DNA from: Rufibacter sp. XAAS-G3-1
Lineage (GTDB): Bacteria; Bacteroidota; Bacteroidia; Cytophagales; Hymenobacteraceae
Direction: 5' to 3'
Assembly (NCBI RefSeq): GCF_013623775.1
Contig: NZ_JABFAM010000026.1
Span: forward strand, 1-42,530
DNA length: 42,530 nucleotides
A program made the translations under genes and the position numbers. The notes beneath the pieces are model-generated. The model worked only from the letters and a program-made list of their open reading frames with translations, was not told the DNA's origin and made no database searches. This document shows, piece by piece, positions 7,958 through 16,935 of the stretch (position 1 is the stretch's first letter; each line of letters begins with the position of its first letter).

Positions 7958-7964
7958 GGCTGTT

Positions 7965-8085
7965 TTAGGCCTGTTTCCTGAAAATCGGCCCCAAAACCCA
8001 CCCTGCACTTTAGCGGTAAACCCAGGAAGCCCGCTTGTCTGCCTGGTTTTGGCCTTACTTTCAAAAATCAGCCCTAAAACAGGAT
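7965..8085. repeat. Two copies of the dispersed GGCCTG...CAGGCC palindrome
   Basis: Copies lie at about 7965-8000 and 8046-8083. Each has GTTTT-rich flanks, a G/C arm and a central GAAA or CAAA. They are head-to-tail in the spacer after tyrA. Confidence 0.6.
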
Positions 8086-8172
8086 TGTACTTAGGTGCTT
8101 TGCTTAACCTGGGCGGCCCTGTTGCGTACGCTCTCTGGTAAACACATTTCACCCAGACTAAACCGAAGAGCG

Positions 8173-8823
8173 ATGGCCGTTACTGATTTTCTGAACAAGA
8201 TCAAAAAAGAGTGGGAAGTACTGAAGGGCGAGGAGTCCAAAGACAAATTCTTCTACAACGAGAACACGTACCCCGATGAAACCACCGCCCGCCGGGAGTT
8301 CACGCGCACCAAGCAGAAACTGTTTGACGTGAACAGCTGGTCTAACTTGACGGGTGTTAATTCTACTTTCCAGCTTTATGACAAACACGGGAACAAATCT
8401 GCCGCCTCTAAAATACAGGTGGGTGATTTTATGCAGATCATTTTACCCGCTACCCCTATTGAGAACTGGGTGACGGCCATTGAAGTGGTGGAGGAAGAAG
8501 ATGCCGCCCAATTTGTAGTGCGCCCCTGCCCCAAACCCCAGGCTCAGAAAGATGCAGCCGATGGCGATGAGGTAAAGCACTTTTTCACAGACGATGCCAC
8601 CAGTACGTTTAGGGTCTTGCGCGAGGGCACCACAATCATGGGCATGGAGATTGGCCGGGACGAGAAACCAAACAACACCGGAGAACAGGCTGGTGACCGC
8701 CCCATCCTGAACACCCTCATCTCTGAAGGTGGTTGGGCCGGGTTCCAGGCCTTGCAATGGAATAAAATCACGCGGTATTACGTGCATCTGGAGGAGGTAC
8801 CCGAAGACAGGAAAGAAGAATAA
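8173..8823 (+). CDS. Conserved-looking cytosolic protein of unknown function
   Basis: The product has 216 residues from ATG 8173; the frame is open for 26 more codons upstream, but those cover palindrome sequence. There is no signal peptide, membrane segment or motif I recognise. The sequence is acidic and polar, has one Cys, and its middle reads like a beta-rich domain (Q-V-G-D-F-M-Q-I-I-L-P, F-V-V-R-P-C-P). Codon use matches the neighbouring core genes, which supports it being real. It is convergent with the gene at 8864. I do not assign a function. Confidence 0.75.
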   Translation: MAVTDFLNKIKKEWEVLKGEESKDKFFYNENTYPDETTARREFTRTKQKLFDVNSWSNLTGVNSTFQLYDKHGNKSAASKIQVGDFMQIILPATPIENWVTAIEVVEEEDAAQFVVRPCPKPQAQKDAADGDEVKHFFTDDATSTFRVLREGTTIMGMEIGRDEKPNNTGEQAGDRPILNTLISEGGWAGFQALQWNKITRYYVHLEEVPEDRKEE

Positions 8824-8863
8824 GGCGGAAGTTGCCTGGGGTTTACCTCTCCTGAAGGAACCC

Positions 8864-9490
8864 TTAACTTCCTAGCCCAAACACCAACCCAAGGTGTAGG
8901 CCCCAGGAAGTGATTTTTCGGTTCCAGTTTACCAAGCCTCCCATGTTCAGCCCCATGTCTACCCCATTTTTGGCGTCTTTTCTCAACCTGATATCGTAAA
9001 GGGGCAAATAGGCCAGGTCTGCCCGGGCAGTAAAGCCCAGCAAAAAATAGGTTTTTTCTTCAAAAGCCAGCGACGAAGTGCCTTTCCAACCGCCCGAATG
9101 TGTTTGCCTGATGTTCACCGGCATGTCATACCGCACCAGTGACGGCCCCGCATGCCCCGACACAAAACCTTTTTTGCCCAGATAAACCATTTTCCCCATT
9201 GATAGGTTCATCTCCCTTAAATCATGGATGGGGCGGTTGTATTGGGAAAACTTGAGCCCGGCCAAGTTTTTATCTGTGAAGGTTCTGCCATAAAACCCGG
9301 CAGCAATATTCAGGTTGTTTTTGGTCTGGGCCATCACCACCACGTTGAAGACATTATCCTGATCTGAGGCCAGCGGCACCGTACTGCCAAGAAATATGTA
9401 CGCCTTTCTATCGGTTGTAGAAGTAGAATCCTGGGCAGCCGCGAAGCTTCCTGTCAGGAGCAGAAGAGATAAAAGAAAACCAGTTTTCAT
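8864..9490 (-). CDS. Secreted, probably outer-membrane beta-barrel protein, unknown function
   Basis: The 208-residue product has a clear signal peptide (M-K-T-G-F-L-L-S-L-L-L-L-T-G-S-F-A-A-A-Q). The mature part alternates short amphipathic strands rich in Gly and aromatic residues and ends with a glycine-rich strand (L-V-F-G-L-G-S), a pattern common in small outer-membrane barrels of Bacteroidota. No named family is recognised. It is convergent with the upstream unknown gene, with a 40-base gap. Confidence 0.7.
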   Translation of the reverse strand: MKTGFLLSLLLLTGSFAAAQDSTSTTDRKAYIFLGSTVPLASDQDNVFNVVVMAQTKNNLNIAAGFYGRTFTDKNLAGLKFSQYNRPIHDLREMNLSMGKMVYLGKKGFVSGHAGPSLVRYDMPVNIRQTHSGGWKGTSSLAFEEKTYFLLGFTARADLAYLPLYDIRLRKDAKNGVDMGLNMGGLVNWNRKITSWGLHLGLVFGLGS

Positions 9491-9617
9491 CTTAACGTAC
9501 AGTTAGGTAATTTTCTCTCCAGCCATCGCCCGCCATGTTGAACCTAAGGTAGGTATATTTTAACTACAAAATATATACATCTACTTCACTGACCCTCTTA
9601 CCTACTAAAAGAGAAAC
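9491..9617. other. Promoter-side spacer upstream of the 8864-9490 gene
   Basis: A/T-rich stretch; TTTTAACTACAAAATATATAC near 9558 is the only notable region. No gene is seen. Confidence 0.3.
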
Positions 9618-9650
9618 GGGGCACGGACATCATCAAGATCTCCGTGCCCC
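9618..9650 (-). terminator. Hairpin terminator of the small ORF at 9675
   Basis: A perfect 10-bp stem GGGGCACGGA/TCCGTGCCCC with a 13-base loop, followed on the minus strand by GTTTCTCTTTT. It lies 24 bases after the stop codon of the 31-residue ORF. Confidence 0.7.
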
Positions 9651-9674
9651 GCCTGCTTAAAAACCAAAAATAAT

Positions 9675-9770
9675 CTACACCGCCAGCGCCTCAGAATATA
9701 CCTTCCCAAACCTGCCGGTCACTTCAATCTTGATCTGTTTGGCCTCCGCCGACGGCTTTCTTCTAAACAT
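9675..9770 (-). CDS. Candidate 31-residue basic small protein
   Basis: An ATG at 9770 opens a 31-codon frame ending in TAG. The peptide starts M-F-R-R-K-P-S-A-E and has a central I-K-I-E-V-T-G-R-F beta-like stretch. The frame is followed closely by a strong hairpin terminator on the same strand and preceded by an A/T-rich leader, so a transcript with its own end is plausible. No family is recognised. It lies alone in a ~540-base spacer. The evidence is context, not homology. Confidence 0.45.
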   Translation of the reverse strand: MFRRKPSAEAKQIKIEVTGRFGKVYSEALAV

Positions 9771-10028
9771 GTATTTATTGAATGATTGAGAGAATGAATG
9801 AATGGACAAAAGATGCCCGGTACAAGCACTTTTGCAGCATTCCCGTTTTAGGGGTGTTTTAGGGAATTCAGGCCAGAAACGGGAGTAGCGTTTTGGTTGA
9901 ACGTTCGTCTAGTTTGCCTACAAGATCCTTCCAGGATGACAAAAAGAGGAAAGATGGTAGATAGAGAAAGGTTGACAAAAAGAGAAAGATGGCTTCTCTT
10001 ACCAGATAATCTTGGCTAAAGGAAGCGG
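9771..10028. other. Spacer with one dispersed palindrome and a degenerate repeat
   Basis: A dispersed palindrome with long arms (CCCGTTTTAGG...CCAGAAACGGG) lies at about 9842-9884. A degenerate copy of the CAAGATC...AGGA repeat seen at 16.7 and 27.8 kb lies at about 9900-9945. No gene is seen. Confidence 0.4.
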
Positions 10029-11072
10029 TTATTCCGTTGCCAGCTTCCTTACTTTTTCCAGCAGCAATTCCGGCTCGTTGGTGGTGATGAAATCGGCCTT
10101 GCGTTCCAGAAGCCAGTCCATCATGTCGGGAGAGTTAACCGTCCAGGCGTTGACGGTGAGGCCTAGCCGGTGTGCCTCTTCAATCCAGTGCGGGTTCTTC
10201 TGCAAGACACTTTGGTGGTAATCAAAACCGTACATCTTGTCTTTGGCCAACTCAGCGGGGGCTTTCTCGCCGTTGAGGTAGGCTACTTTGGCGTACGGCT
10301 CCAGTTCCTGCACTTTCTTCAGGATGTCATAGTCAAAGCTGATGTAGTCCACCCAGCCCTGGGCCTTGTGTTTCTGCACCAGTTCCACCACTTTCCGCGC
10401 CAACGCCTGTCCGCGCGCTTTGCTGAGGGACGAGGGTTTGATCTCCAGAATCAGCTTGGTTTTGTTCTGCTGGAGTCCGGCTTGCAGATAGGCCTCTAAG
10501 GTGGGCAAATTCTCGCCGTTGGGCAGCTTCAGTTTTATCAACTCTGCGGCGGGGGTTTTCTCAATATGAATACCATCCACGTCGTGGTCATGGTGCACAA
10601 ACAGCACCGAGTCTGCGGACATGTGCACGTCAAACTCGCTTCCGGCGCAGCCCAACTTTATGGCGTGTTGCAAGGCACCAATGGAATTCTCGGTAGCCCC
10701 GGTGTTCTTGAAGGCGCCCCGGTGGGCGATGACCCGGTTGGTGATGAACTCGTCTTTCACTAGCCGGAAGGTGTCCTGTACCGTGCTTGGCCCCTGCCCT
10801 ACGGCCAGTACCACATCCACCCAAGGTTCAGAAATGGCTTTCTTTGCTTTCAGGGTATGGTCTTTCCCCAGCGTAAACAGATGAGCAGACGCCCCTACCA
10901 GTTTCACCTTCGCTTTGCCTTTGGCGGCGGGTGAAACTACTACCTGGCCTGCTTCCGTTGCGCCGGGCTTGACGGTGTACTTGGTAAGGGTGATTTGCTG
11001 TTGGGCCATGGCGGGGGCGTGAAAGCCTATGAAGAAGCAGAAAAGCAGGGTAAAAGGGGTTACGATTCTCAT
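10029..11072 (-). CDS. Secreted glycerophosphodiester phosphodiesterase
   Basis: The product has about 347 residues from ATG 11072; an ATG at 11093 would add seven. A signal peptide (hydrophobic core F-T-L-L-F-C-F-F-I-G-F, cleavage after A-M-A) sends it to the periplasm. An N-terminal ~90-residue beta domain precedes the TIM-barrel GDPD domain, which shows the catalytic pattern H-R-G (117-119), E-N (128-129), E-F-D-V-H and F-V-H-H-D-H. Such enzymes cleave glycerophosphodiesters to sn-glycerol 3-phosphate and an alcohol. It follows susD and susC on the same strand, which suggests import of phosphodiester-derived products by that pair; this link is inference. Confidence 0.88.
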   Translation of the reverse strand: MRIVTPFTLLFCFFIGFHAPAMAQQQITLTKYTVKPGATEAGQVVVSPAAKGKAKVKLVGASAHLFTLGKDHTLKAKKAISEPWVDVVLAVGQGPSTVQDTFRLVKDEFITNRVIAHRGAFKNTGATENSIGALQHAIKLGCAGSEFDVHMSADSVLFVHHDHDVDGIHIEKTPAAELIKLKLPNGENLPTLEAYLQAGLQQNKTKLILEIKPSSLSKARGQALARKVVELVQKHKAQGWVDYISFDYDILKKVQELEPYAKVAYLNGEKAPAELAKDKMYGFDYHQSVLQKNPHWIEEAHRLGLTVNAWTVNSPDMMDWLLERKADFITTNEPELLLEKVRKLATE

Positions 11073-11496
11073 GGTTGGCTTGGTTATAAACATGCTCGTA
11101 AGTATAAGGAAAAGTAGCTAAACCTACTGCGCTATAGTTGGATGAAGCGCAGTAAGCTAGTTACCGTGAACTCGGGAATTAGCTGGCTCACTATTAATTC
11201 CAGTAACTAATTATCCAGTTATGCTAACGGCACCTATTCATGGCAGATCCTCCCTATGAGGCTGATCCTACCCCAGAAGCCCAGCATGCTGAAGAACGGT
11301 ATCTGATCGTCCCCCTTTGAAGGGGGTAGGGGGATGATTTCTCGTGCTGATCAGGCATTCCCGAGAATTATTCTTCCCTGCATCATGGCTAAGTTTGCTG
11401 GCTCTTTAACCCGCCTGTCATCCTAGGCCTTCAAAGGAGGACGGAATGCGTGTTGAAAAAACAGAGGGTGGCAAGTAGTACATGGTTTGTTTAAAT
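11073..11496. other. Spacer between susD-like and GDPD genes
   Basis: About 420 bases without a gene, including a 145-bp repeat at 11308-11452 described separately. The remainder (11100-11300) is A/T-rich with no clear structure. Confidence 0.4.
11308..11452. repeat. ~145-bp dispersed repeat with inverted ends (copy 1)
   Basis: It begins CGTCCCCCTTTGAAGGGGG and ends TTCAAAGGAGGACGGAATG, with a shared interior CGTGCTGATCAGGCATTCCC. The second copy is at 26206-26353. The ends are mutually inverted, as in a MITE-like element, but no target duplication is evident. Confidence 0.65.
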
Positions 11497-12936
11497 TTAT
11501 TTTTCCCACCAAACCTTGGTATTGATGTCATCGCCGCCCATCATTTCCACGGCTTTCTTGTAGTTCTCCGCGTTGTTGGTTTGCACCGTGGTAGGGTATC
11601 TGAAGCGCACCGGCACCACTTTGTTGTTCAGCATGGCATTGGTGGTGGGAAGTACCGGGTAACCCGTACGCCGGTACTCAAACCATTGCTGGTAATCCAC
11701 GAAGAACAAGGCCAGGTACTTTTGCAGCATGATCTGCTCCAAGGTGCCCTGGTAAGCAGCGGCGGGGTTCGTGAAATAGTCGGCGGGCATGACGGCGCCC
11801 CATTGCTCAATGGCGGCCTTTACTCCTTTTTCATACGCGGCTTTGGCATCGCCGGGCGCTATGCCTTTCTGCGCGAGTTCCGCTTTGATAAACTCCACCT
11901 CGGCGTAGGGCATGAGCACCGTGACCATAGGAGCCGTCACCAGGGCTATGTTGAAGGTAGAAGGCGCATAGTCGAATTGGGTATCGGTTCCTTCGTACCC
12001 GCTGGGGATGCCCTTGTAGCCCACCTGGGTCCTGCCGTCTTTTGAGGTGGCCTGGGTGAAGAACCTGGCCCGGCGGGGGTCATTCAGGGCATTCAGGTGA
12101 TCAATGAAGAAAGAAGAGGCGGCCCGGCCGGTTCTGAAATCCACTGCCCGCCCCCAGGGAGAAATCAAGGGCGGAATACCGGATATCTGCAAAATGGCCG
12201 CATCGGCGTTAGAAGTGAATACCGGGTATAAAGTAGGGTTAGTGATGATCTCCGCCATTTTGGCGGCGGCGTTCATCTCTTCCCTTTTAGATACCCTAAG
12301 CAACAACCTCAGGCGTAAAGAGTTGCAGAACTTGCGCCACTTGGCCACGTCTTTGCGGTACAGAATATCATCACCGTACACCATGGCTTTGGCCGGATCA
12401 AACTTGCCGTTGGCGGTCTCCAGATCAGCCAGGATTTTGGTGTAGATTGCTTTCTGCGTGTCAAAGGCGGGATACAGGATGCCCTCATCGCCGCGGGCGG
12501 CCTCCACCATGGACACGTCGCCAAAGCTGTCGGTGAGCAGCGAATACCCCCAGGCGTTTAACGTCAGCGCGATGGCCTCGTAGTTGGGGTCATTGGCTTT
12601 CACCGCCGCCGCGTGCATTTCCTTGATGTTGGTTAGCCAGCGGTAATAGGTAGTCCAGGTGGAGCTGCCGGAATTCTCGGTCACGTCATAGCGGTGTATG
12701 CCGCCGGAAGCACTGGGAAACGGCAGGGCTACCTGCATCAAAGCAAAGGTGAAGTCATCGCTGCGGCGAGCGTTGAAGCTGCTCATCTCATAGAGGATGG
12801 GGTTCAGCAACGTACCTGGGCTGATCAGCTCAATTCGGTTGGGGTCGGTGTTGACCTCTTCAAAATCATCGGTGCAAGAGGCAGAGAAGGTACCAAGCGC
12901 GACAAGTACTACAATGGTTTTCTTTATAGATAACAT
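11497..12936 (-). CDS. SusD/RagB-like outer-membrane lipoprotein
   Basis: The 479-residue product has a signal peptide with lipobox F-S-A-S-C (Cys ~20) and the family N-terminus F-E-E-V-N-T-D-P-N. The helical TPR-rich body includes W-G-Y-S-L-L-T-D-S-F-G-D-V and the C-terminal Q-W-F-E-Y-R-R-T-G-Y-P pattern common to the SusD-like family that pairs with SusC. It should sit as a surface lid on the SusC barrel and bind substrate outside the cell. It lies 94 bases after the susC-like gene on the same strand, so they form an operon. The substrate is unknown; the downstream GDPD hints at phosphodiesters. Confidence 0.9.
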   Translation of the reverse strand: MLSIKKTIVVLVALGTFSASCTDDFEEVNTDPNRIELISPGTLLNPILYEMSSFNARRSDDFTFALMQVALPFPSASGGIHRYDVTENSGSSTWTTYYRWLTNIKEMHAAAVKANDPNYEAIALTLNAWGYSLLTDSFGDVSMVEAARGDEGILYPAFDTQKAIYTKILADLETANGKFDPAKAMVYGDDILYRKDVAKWRKFCNSLRLRLLLRVSKREEMNAAAKMAEIITNPTLYPVFTSNADAAILQISGIPPLISPWGRAVDFRTGRAASSFFIDHLNALNDPRRARFFTQATSKDGRTQVGYKGIPSGYEGTDTQFDYAPSTFNIALVTAPMVTVLMPYAEVEFIKAELAQKGIAPGDAKAAYEKGVKAAIEQWGAVMPADYFTNPAAAYQGTLEQIMLQKYLALFFVDYQQWFEYRRTGYPVLPTTNAMLNNKVVPVRFRYPTTVQTNNAENYKKAVEMMGGDDINTKVWWEK

Positions 12937-13030
12937 GATTTTTAGTTCTTTAGGCGGACTGCCAGCCGGCTTGTATGGCCTGAAGGCAGTTCTGACACGT
13001 TAATGGGAAAGGACTGATTCTGAGGTTTGC

Positions 13031-16000
13031 TTAGAATTTAAGGGTCACGTTCATGCCCATGGTTCTGGTTGAAGGCATTTGGCCCATTTCAATGCCCGGC
13101 ATGATGTTGTTCCCGTTCAGGGCAGCTGTCTCGGGGTCAAACATGGGGAAATCGGTCAGCATGGCCAGGTCACGGCCGTAGAGGGCGATGCTGGCGCCGT
13201 TGAAGAACTTGGTTCTGGCCAAGAGCGCTTGGGGAAGGTTATACTCCAGCCGAACTTCCCGCAGTTTCAGGTAAGAGGCGTCAAAGGAGTTGGACTCCAC
13301 GTTGGCGCGGCGGTAGTACCTGACATAGTAGTCAGCGGGGTTTACTTTCTTGGTATTCTGGGTGTAAGTACCGTCGCCGTTCAACACCACGCCATCGCCA
13401 ATGATAAAGCCTTCTTCGCGGCCCATGAGGGTGTGCTCCAGTTTGCCCTGCTCAGCCATTTTGTGGTGGGTCTGGGAATAGATGATGCCTCCGTAAGAAC
13501 CATCCAGCAGGAAGCTGAACCTGAAATTCTTATACGAAAACTCATTCAGGAAACCGCCTTTCCAGTCGGCGTACGCATTGCCAATGTACTGTACTTCCTG
13601 GGGGTAGGCAGGCAAACCGCTGTTGTCATACACAATCTCCCCTTCGGGGCTCCGCACAAAACCGAAGCCGTAGATGTCACCGGTGGTACCGCCCACCTTG
13701 GCAATGATGGAAGCCTGACCACCTACGCCCAATACCTGCTGATCCTCTATCCCATCGGCCAGTTTCAGCACCTTGTTGCTGTTTTTAGACCAGGTCACCG
13801 TTGATCTCCACTTGAAATCAGCTAGGTCAATGGGCTTGGCGTTCAAGACTAGCTCTACCCCTTGGTTTCTTACTTTACCGGCGTTCAACACGGCCCGGGT
13901 ATAGCCGGTGGTAGGATCTACCGGTATCTCCAGGATCTGGTTTTTGGTGTAGTTTCTATAAACCGTGGCATCTATCCCAATTCTGCCGTTGTAGAGCATA
14001 TACTCCATACCAGCCTCATAACTGGTGGTGATCTCTGGTTTGAAACCGATGTTGTGGAGCGTGGTGGGCACCGAGCCTGAGCCCGCAAAATCGCTTTGGC
14101 CGTAGTATTTTCTGGTTCGGTAAGGATCTGTGTCACTTCCCACCTGCGCGGCCGACAGTCTAAGCTTCGCAAAGGAAATGGCGGTAGGCAGCCTGAACAG
14201 ATCGGTTAGGATAAAGCTGGTGCTGACAGACGGATAAAAGAAGGAGCTGTTCTGTCTTGGCAGCGTGCTGGACCAGTCATTACGGGCGGTAAGGTCTACA
14301 AAGATCTTGTCCTCAAAGGAGAAGGCCGCCAGCGCGTACAGGCTGTTCACTTTCCGGTTCCGGTGGCGCGTGGTCATCATGGCGTTGCCCACCCCGTTAG
14401 AAAGTTTGTATACCGCCGGAATCACCAAACCGTCCACCACACCGTCCGTACCGCGGTATCGCTGGTCTCTCAGGTTACCCCCCACGGAAGTCCTTACCTC
14501 TACCTTGCTCCCTAGTTGCTCTTTATAAGTCAGCAAAGCGTCTGTGTTGATCTCGTAATCAAAGATATTTTGCTCTTTGTAGTACCCGTACGGGAAGTTG
14601 GCGGTATTGAAAGGACGCCGCATGGCCCGGTCTTCGGCGGTTAAATCAATCCCCGATCGTACCAGCACGTCCCACTTGGGCGAGAACTCATAGGTGGCCG
14701 CCAGGTTACCCACCAAGGAATAGTTGTTGAGCGAGTTGGTCATCTCATGGGCAATCACATACGGGTTATCTATAAAAGAACTGAACGGATGCACCTGCTG
14801 GAGCTGCTCTTGCCCCGCTTTCCACCGGGGCTCGTACCAGGCCAGATCTACGTTGGGATTCTGGAAGATCATGAAATAAGCGATGGACTGGTTACTGTAG
14901 CCCGTGCCCGGCAGGTTATCGCTCTTCTTGTTGGTGAAATTGACTTTAGAGCTAAGCTTTAACCTTTTGGAAATGTTCTGGTTCATGCTCAGAGCGGCCG
15001 TTAGACGCTCAAAACCGGTGTTGGGCATGATCCACTCGTTTTTAGAGTGCGTGAGGGAGGCCCGCACCGACCCATTCTCGCCGCCGCCTTCCAGGGCGAC
15101 GTTGTTGGTGAGGGTGTAGCCGGTTCTGAAGAAGCCCTTGATGTTATCTTGGTACGGTCTCCATGGCTGTCTTTCCGCCGACTGCCCTTCCCGCGTGGGG
15201 TCATACTGGTAATAATTCTGGCCGTTAAACCTGGGCCCGAAGGCACTGCTGGTTCCCCCGGTGTTGGCCCCGTCTTCAGACGCGCCATACGAATAATACG
15301 GCTCGCCTGCGGCGTTGAAGGATTTCCCGGTTCCCTGGCCGTATTCATACTGGTAAGCGGGCCATTTCAGAACATTGTTGAAGCTGAGGTTGGAATTCAC
15401 GGTTACGCCAATTCCCTTGTCTCGGCGGGCACCCGATTTGGTGGTAATGATCAATGCCCCGTTGGCGGCCCGGCTCCCGTACAGGGCGGCGGCGCTTGGG
15501 CCTTTGAGTACGGTGATGCTTTCAATGTCATTCGGGTTGATGTCGGCGATCCCGTTCCCGAAATCCACCGGAATGTCAGCCCCAGAACCGGCCCCGTAGG
15601 CGTTGTCTGTCCCAGAACTGGTCATTTCACTGCTCATCGGCACGCCGTCCAGAACAATAAGGGCATTGTTACCGCCCGGGTTCAGGGAGTTATCGCCCCG
15701 CAGGCTGATCCTGGTGGAGTTCACCGGCCCCGAGCCCGGCGAAACCAGGTTCAAACCGGCCACTTTCCCAGACAAGGCCTGCGCGAAGTTGTTGGGCATG
15801 GCGTCTGTCAGCGCTTCGCTGGTGACAGTTTGGGTGGCATACCCCAGTGCCTTCTGCTCCCGCTTGATACCAAGGGCCGTCACCACCACCTCAGAAAGCT
15901 GCTGGCTGTCTTGCACCAAAGTCACGGAAACGTTTGCCTCGTTCTGGGCGAAGGTTCTTCTGAGCGAGGTGTAACCCACGAAGGAGAAGACCACTTCTGC

Positions 16001-16330
16001 CCCTTTGGGCACCTGTATGGTGAAGGTGCCGTCAGTATTGGTGGCACCCACGGCGGTTCCGTTGGTCGTAATCACCACCCCCGGCATGGTGCCCATCTCC
16101 GCGGAAGCCACGGTACCGGTGATTCTCACCCTTTCGGTTTGCTGGGCAAGCTGGGGGGCGGGGGTTCCGGTGGCCGACGGCACCTGGCCCAGATCGTTGA
16201 GTTCCTTATTGCTGGCAAGTACCTGCGCCTCGGCCATGGGGCCCAACGCTAAAAAGGAAATACCCAAAAGCATTTTTCTGGGGAACTGGGTTAACCTCTT
16301 CTTGGTAGGAGGCAGTAAACGTGTTTTCAT
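13031..16330 (-). CDS. SusC/RagA-like TonB-linked outer-membrane transporter
   Basis: The product has about 1,099 residues, usual for SusC. I start at ATG 16330, which gives a signal peptide ending G-P-M-A-E-A-Q; a 67-residue upstream extension is basic and covers the promoter. Order: signal peptide, carboxypeptidase-D-like domain (V-R-I-T-G-T-V ... F-S-F-V-G-Y-T), plug with S-G-K-V-A-G-L and L-I-V-L-D-G-V-P-M, then a ~22-strand barrel ending M-N-V-T-L-K-F. It imports substrate with energy from TonB-ExbBD, together with the adjacent SusD. A good Bacteroidota -7 box lies about 170 bases upstream. Confidence 0.93.
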   Translation of the reverse strand: MKTRLLPPTKKRLTQFPRKMLLGISFLALGPMAEAQVLASNKELNDLGQVPSATGTPAPQLAQQTERVRITGTVASAEMGTMPGVVITTNGTAVGATNTDGTFTIQVPKGAEVVFSFVGYTSLRRTFAQNEANVSVTLVQDSQQLSEVVVTALGIKREQKALGYATQTVTSEALTDAMPNNFAQALSGKVAGLNLVSPGSGPVNSTRISLRGDNSLNPGGNNALIVLDGVPMSSEMTSSGTDNAYGAGSGADIPVDFGNGIADINPNDIESITVLKGPSAAALYGSRAANGALIITTKSGARRDKGIGVTVNSNLSFNNVLKWPAYQYEYGQGTGKSFNAAGEPYYSYGASEDGANTGGTSSAFGPRFNGQNYYQYDPTREGQSAERQPWRPYQDNIKGFFRTGYTLTNNVALEGGGENGSVRASLTHSKNEWIMPNTGFERLTAALSMNQNISKRLKLSSKVNFTNKKSDNLPGTGYSNQSIAYFMIFQNPNVDLAWYEPRWKAGQEQLQQVHPFSSFIDNPYVIAHEMTNSLNNYSLVGNLAATYEFSPKWDVLVRSGIDLTAEDRAMRRPFNTANFPYGYYKEQNIFDYEINTDALLTYKEQLGSKVEVRTSVGGNLRDQRYRGTDGVVDGLVIPAVYKLSNGVGNAMMTTRHRNRKVNSLYALAAFSFEDKIFVDLTARNDWSSTLPRQNSSFFYPSVSTSFILTDLFRLPTAISFAKLRLSAAQVGSDTDPYRTRKYYGQSDFAGSGSVPTTLHNIGFKPEITTSYEAGMEYMLYNGRIGIDATVYRNYTKNQILEIPVDPTTGYTRAVLNAGKVRNQGVELVLNAKPIDLADFKWRSTVTWSKNSNKVLKLADGIEDQQVLGVGGQASIIAKVGGTTGDIYGFGFVRSPEGEIVYDNSGLPAYPQEVQYIGNAYADWKGGFLNEFSYKNFRFSFLLDGSYGGIIYSQTHHKMAEQGKLEHTLMGREEGFIIGDGVVLNGDGTYTQNTKKVNPADYYVRYYRRANVESNSFDASYLKLREVRLEYNLPQALLARTKFFNGASIALYGRDLAMLTDFPMFDPETAALNGNNIMPGIEMGQMPSTRTMGMNVTLKF

Positions 16331-16497
16331 GGTTTTGATTTCTGTAAAGGATGAAGTGCCGTAGAAGGGGGCGCGTGATAGGAATCTCCGCCGAGGTTGA
16401 AGGCGTGCAAGAGGTGTCTTTTCAGGTTTAATTGACCTTTTCGGCTGGAAGCCGGATACACTTGCGTCAGCATGTCTTGAACAAAGTTTTTGCTGTA

Positions 16498-16505
16498 CAA
16501 AAGTA
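16498..16505 (-). promoter_or_regulatory. Likely -7 promoter box for the susC-susD-GDPD operon
   Basis: The minus strand reads TACTTTTG, an exact match to the Bacteroidota consensus TAnnTTTG. A CTTTG element lies about 23 bases upstream, slightly far for a -33 box. It would leave a ~160-base leader before the susC start. Confidence 0.5.
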
Positions 16506-16847
16506 CCTTGCCTGTTCCTGAGACGCGGCAAAGGAGGCGTTACCTTATTGTGAACCTTTCGTTACCGCAATGTTTTGGGGAAATGGGAAAGCCTGTTCTT
16601 TTGGCCTGTTTTCTGAAAATCAGGCTCTAAACAGAGGGGTTACAAGAAGACGCATGGGTACAGAAATACTCTCCCTTCTTTTGTCCTCCTGAAAGGATCT
16701 TGTGGGCGAATTAGAAAAGCGTCTGGGTAAACGTAATTGCCGTTCGCCACCAAGATGCTTTCAGGAGGACAGAGGGGGCTACCGGCAAGTAACCGTCCAA
16801 CAGTCCGTTTGCAGGCTTGTTTTCTAAAAACAGCCTAAAAACGGGAC
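16506..16847. repeat. Repeat-filled spacer between susC promoter and ilvA
   Basis: It contains dispersed palindromes at about 16592-16632 and 16813-16846, plus one copy (16682-16772) of an ~90-bp inverted repeat with CTCCTGAAAGGATCTTG and CTTTCAGGAGGA ends. Another copy of the latter is at 27784-27874. No gene is seen. Confidence 0.55.
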
Positions 16848-16894
16848 AGCCGTAAAAAGCGAATGCCCCGCCTCCTTGCGGGGGCGGGGCATTC
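16848..16894 (-). terminator. Strong terminator of the ilv-leu cluster after ilvA
   Basis: GAATGCCCCGCC pairs with GGCGGGGCATTC (16861-16872 and 16883-16894). On the minus strand it is followed by GCTTTTTACGG. It lies 42 bases after the ilvA stop and marks the end of the branched-chain cluster. Confidence 0.8.
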
Positions 16895-16935
16895 AACACA
16901 CATTAAACGAACTATAAACAAACTAAAACTAACGC

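Noticed and set aside
13079..16252. Long plus-strand open frames opposite susC (241, 401 codons)
   Set aside because: They are antisense shadows of a clear SusC coding sequence with G/C-rich third positions.
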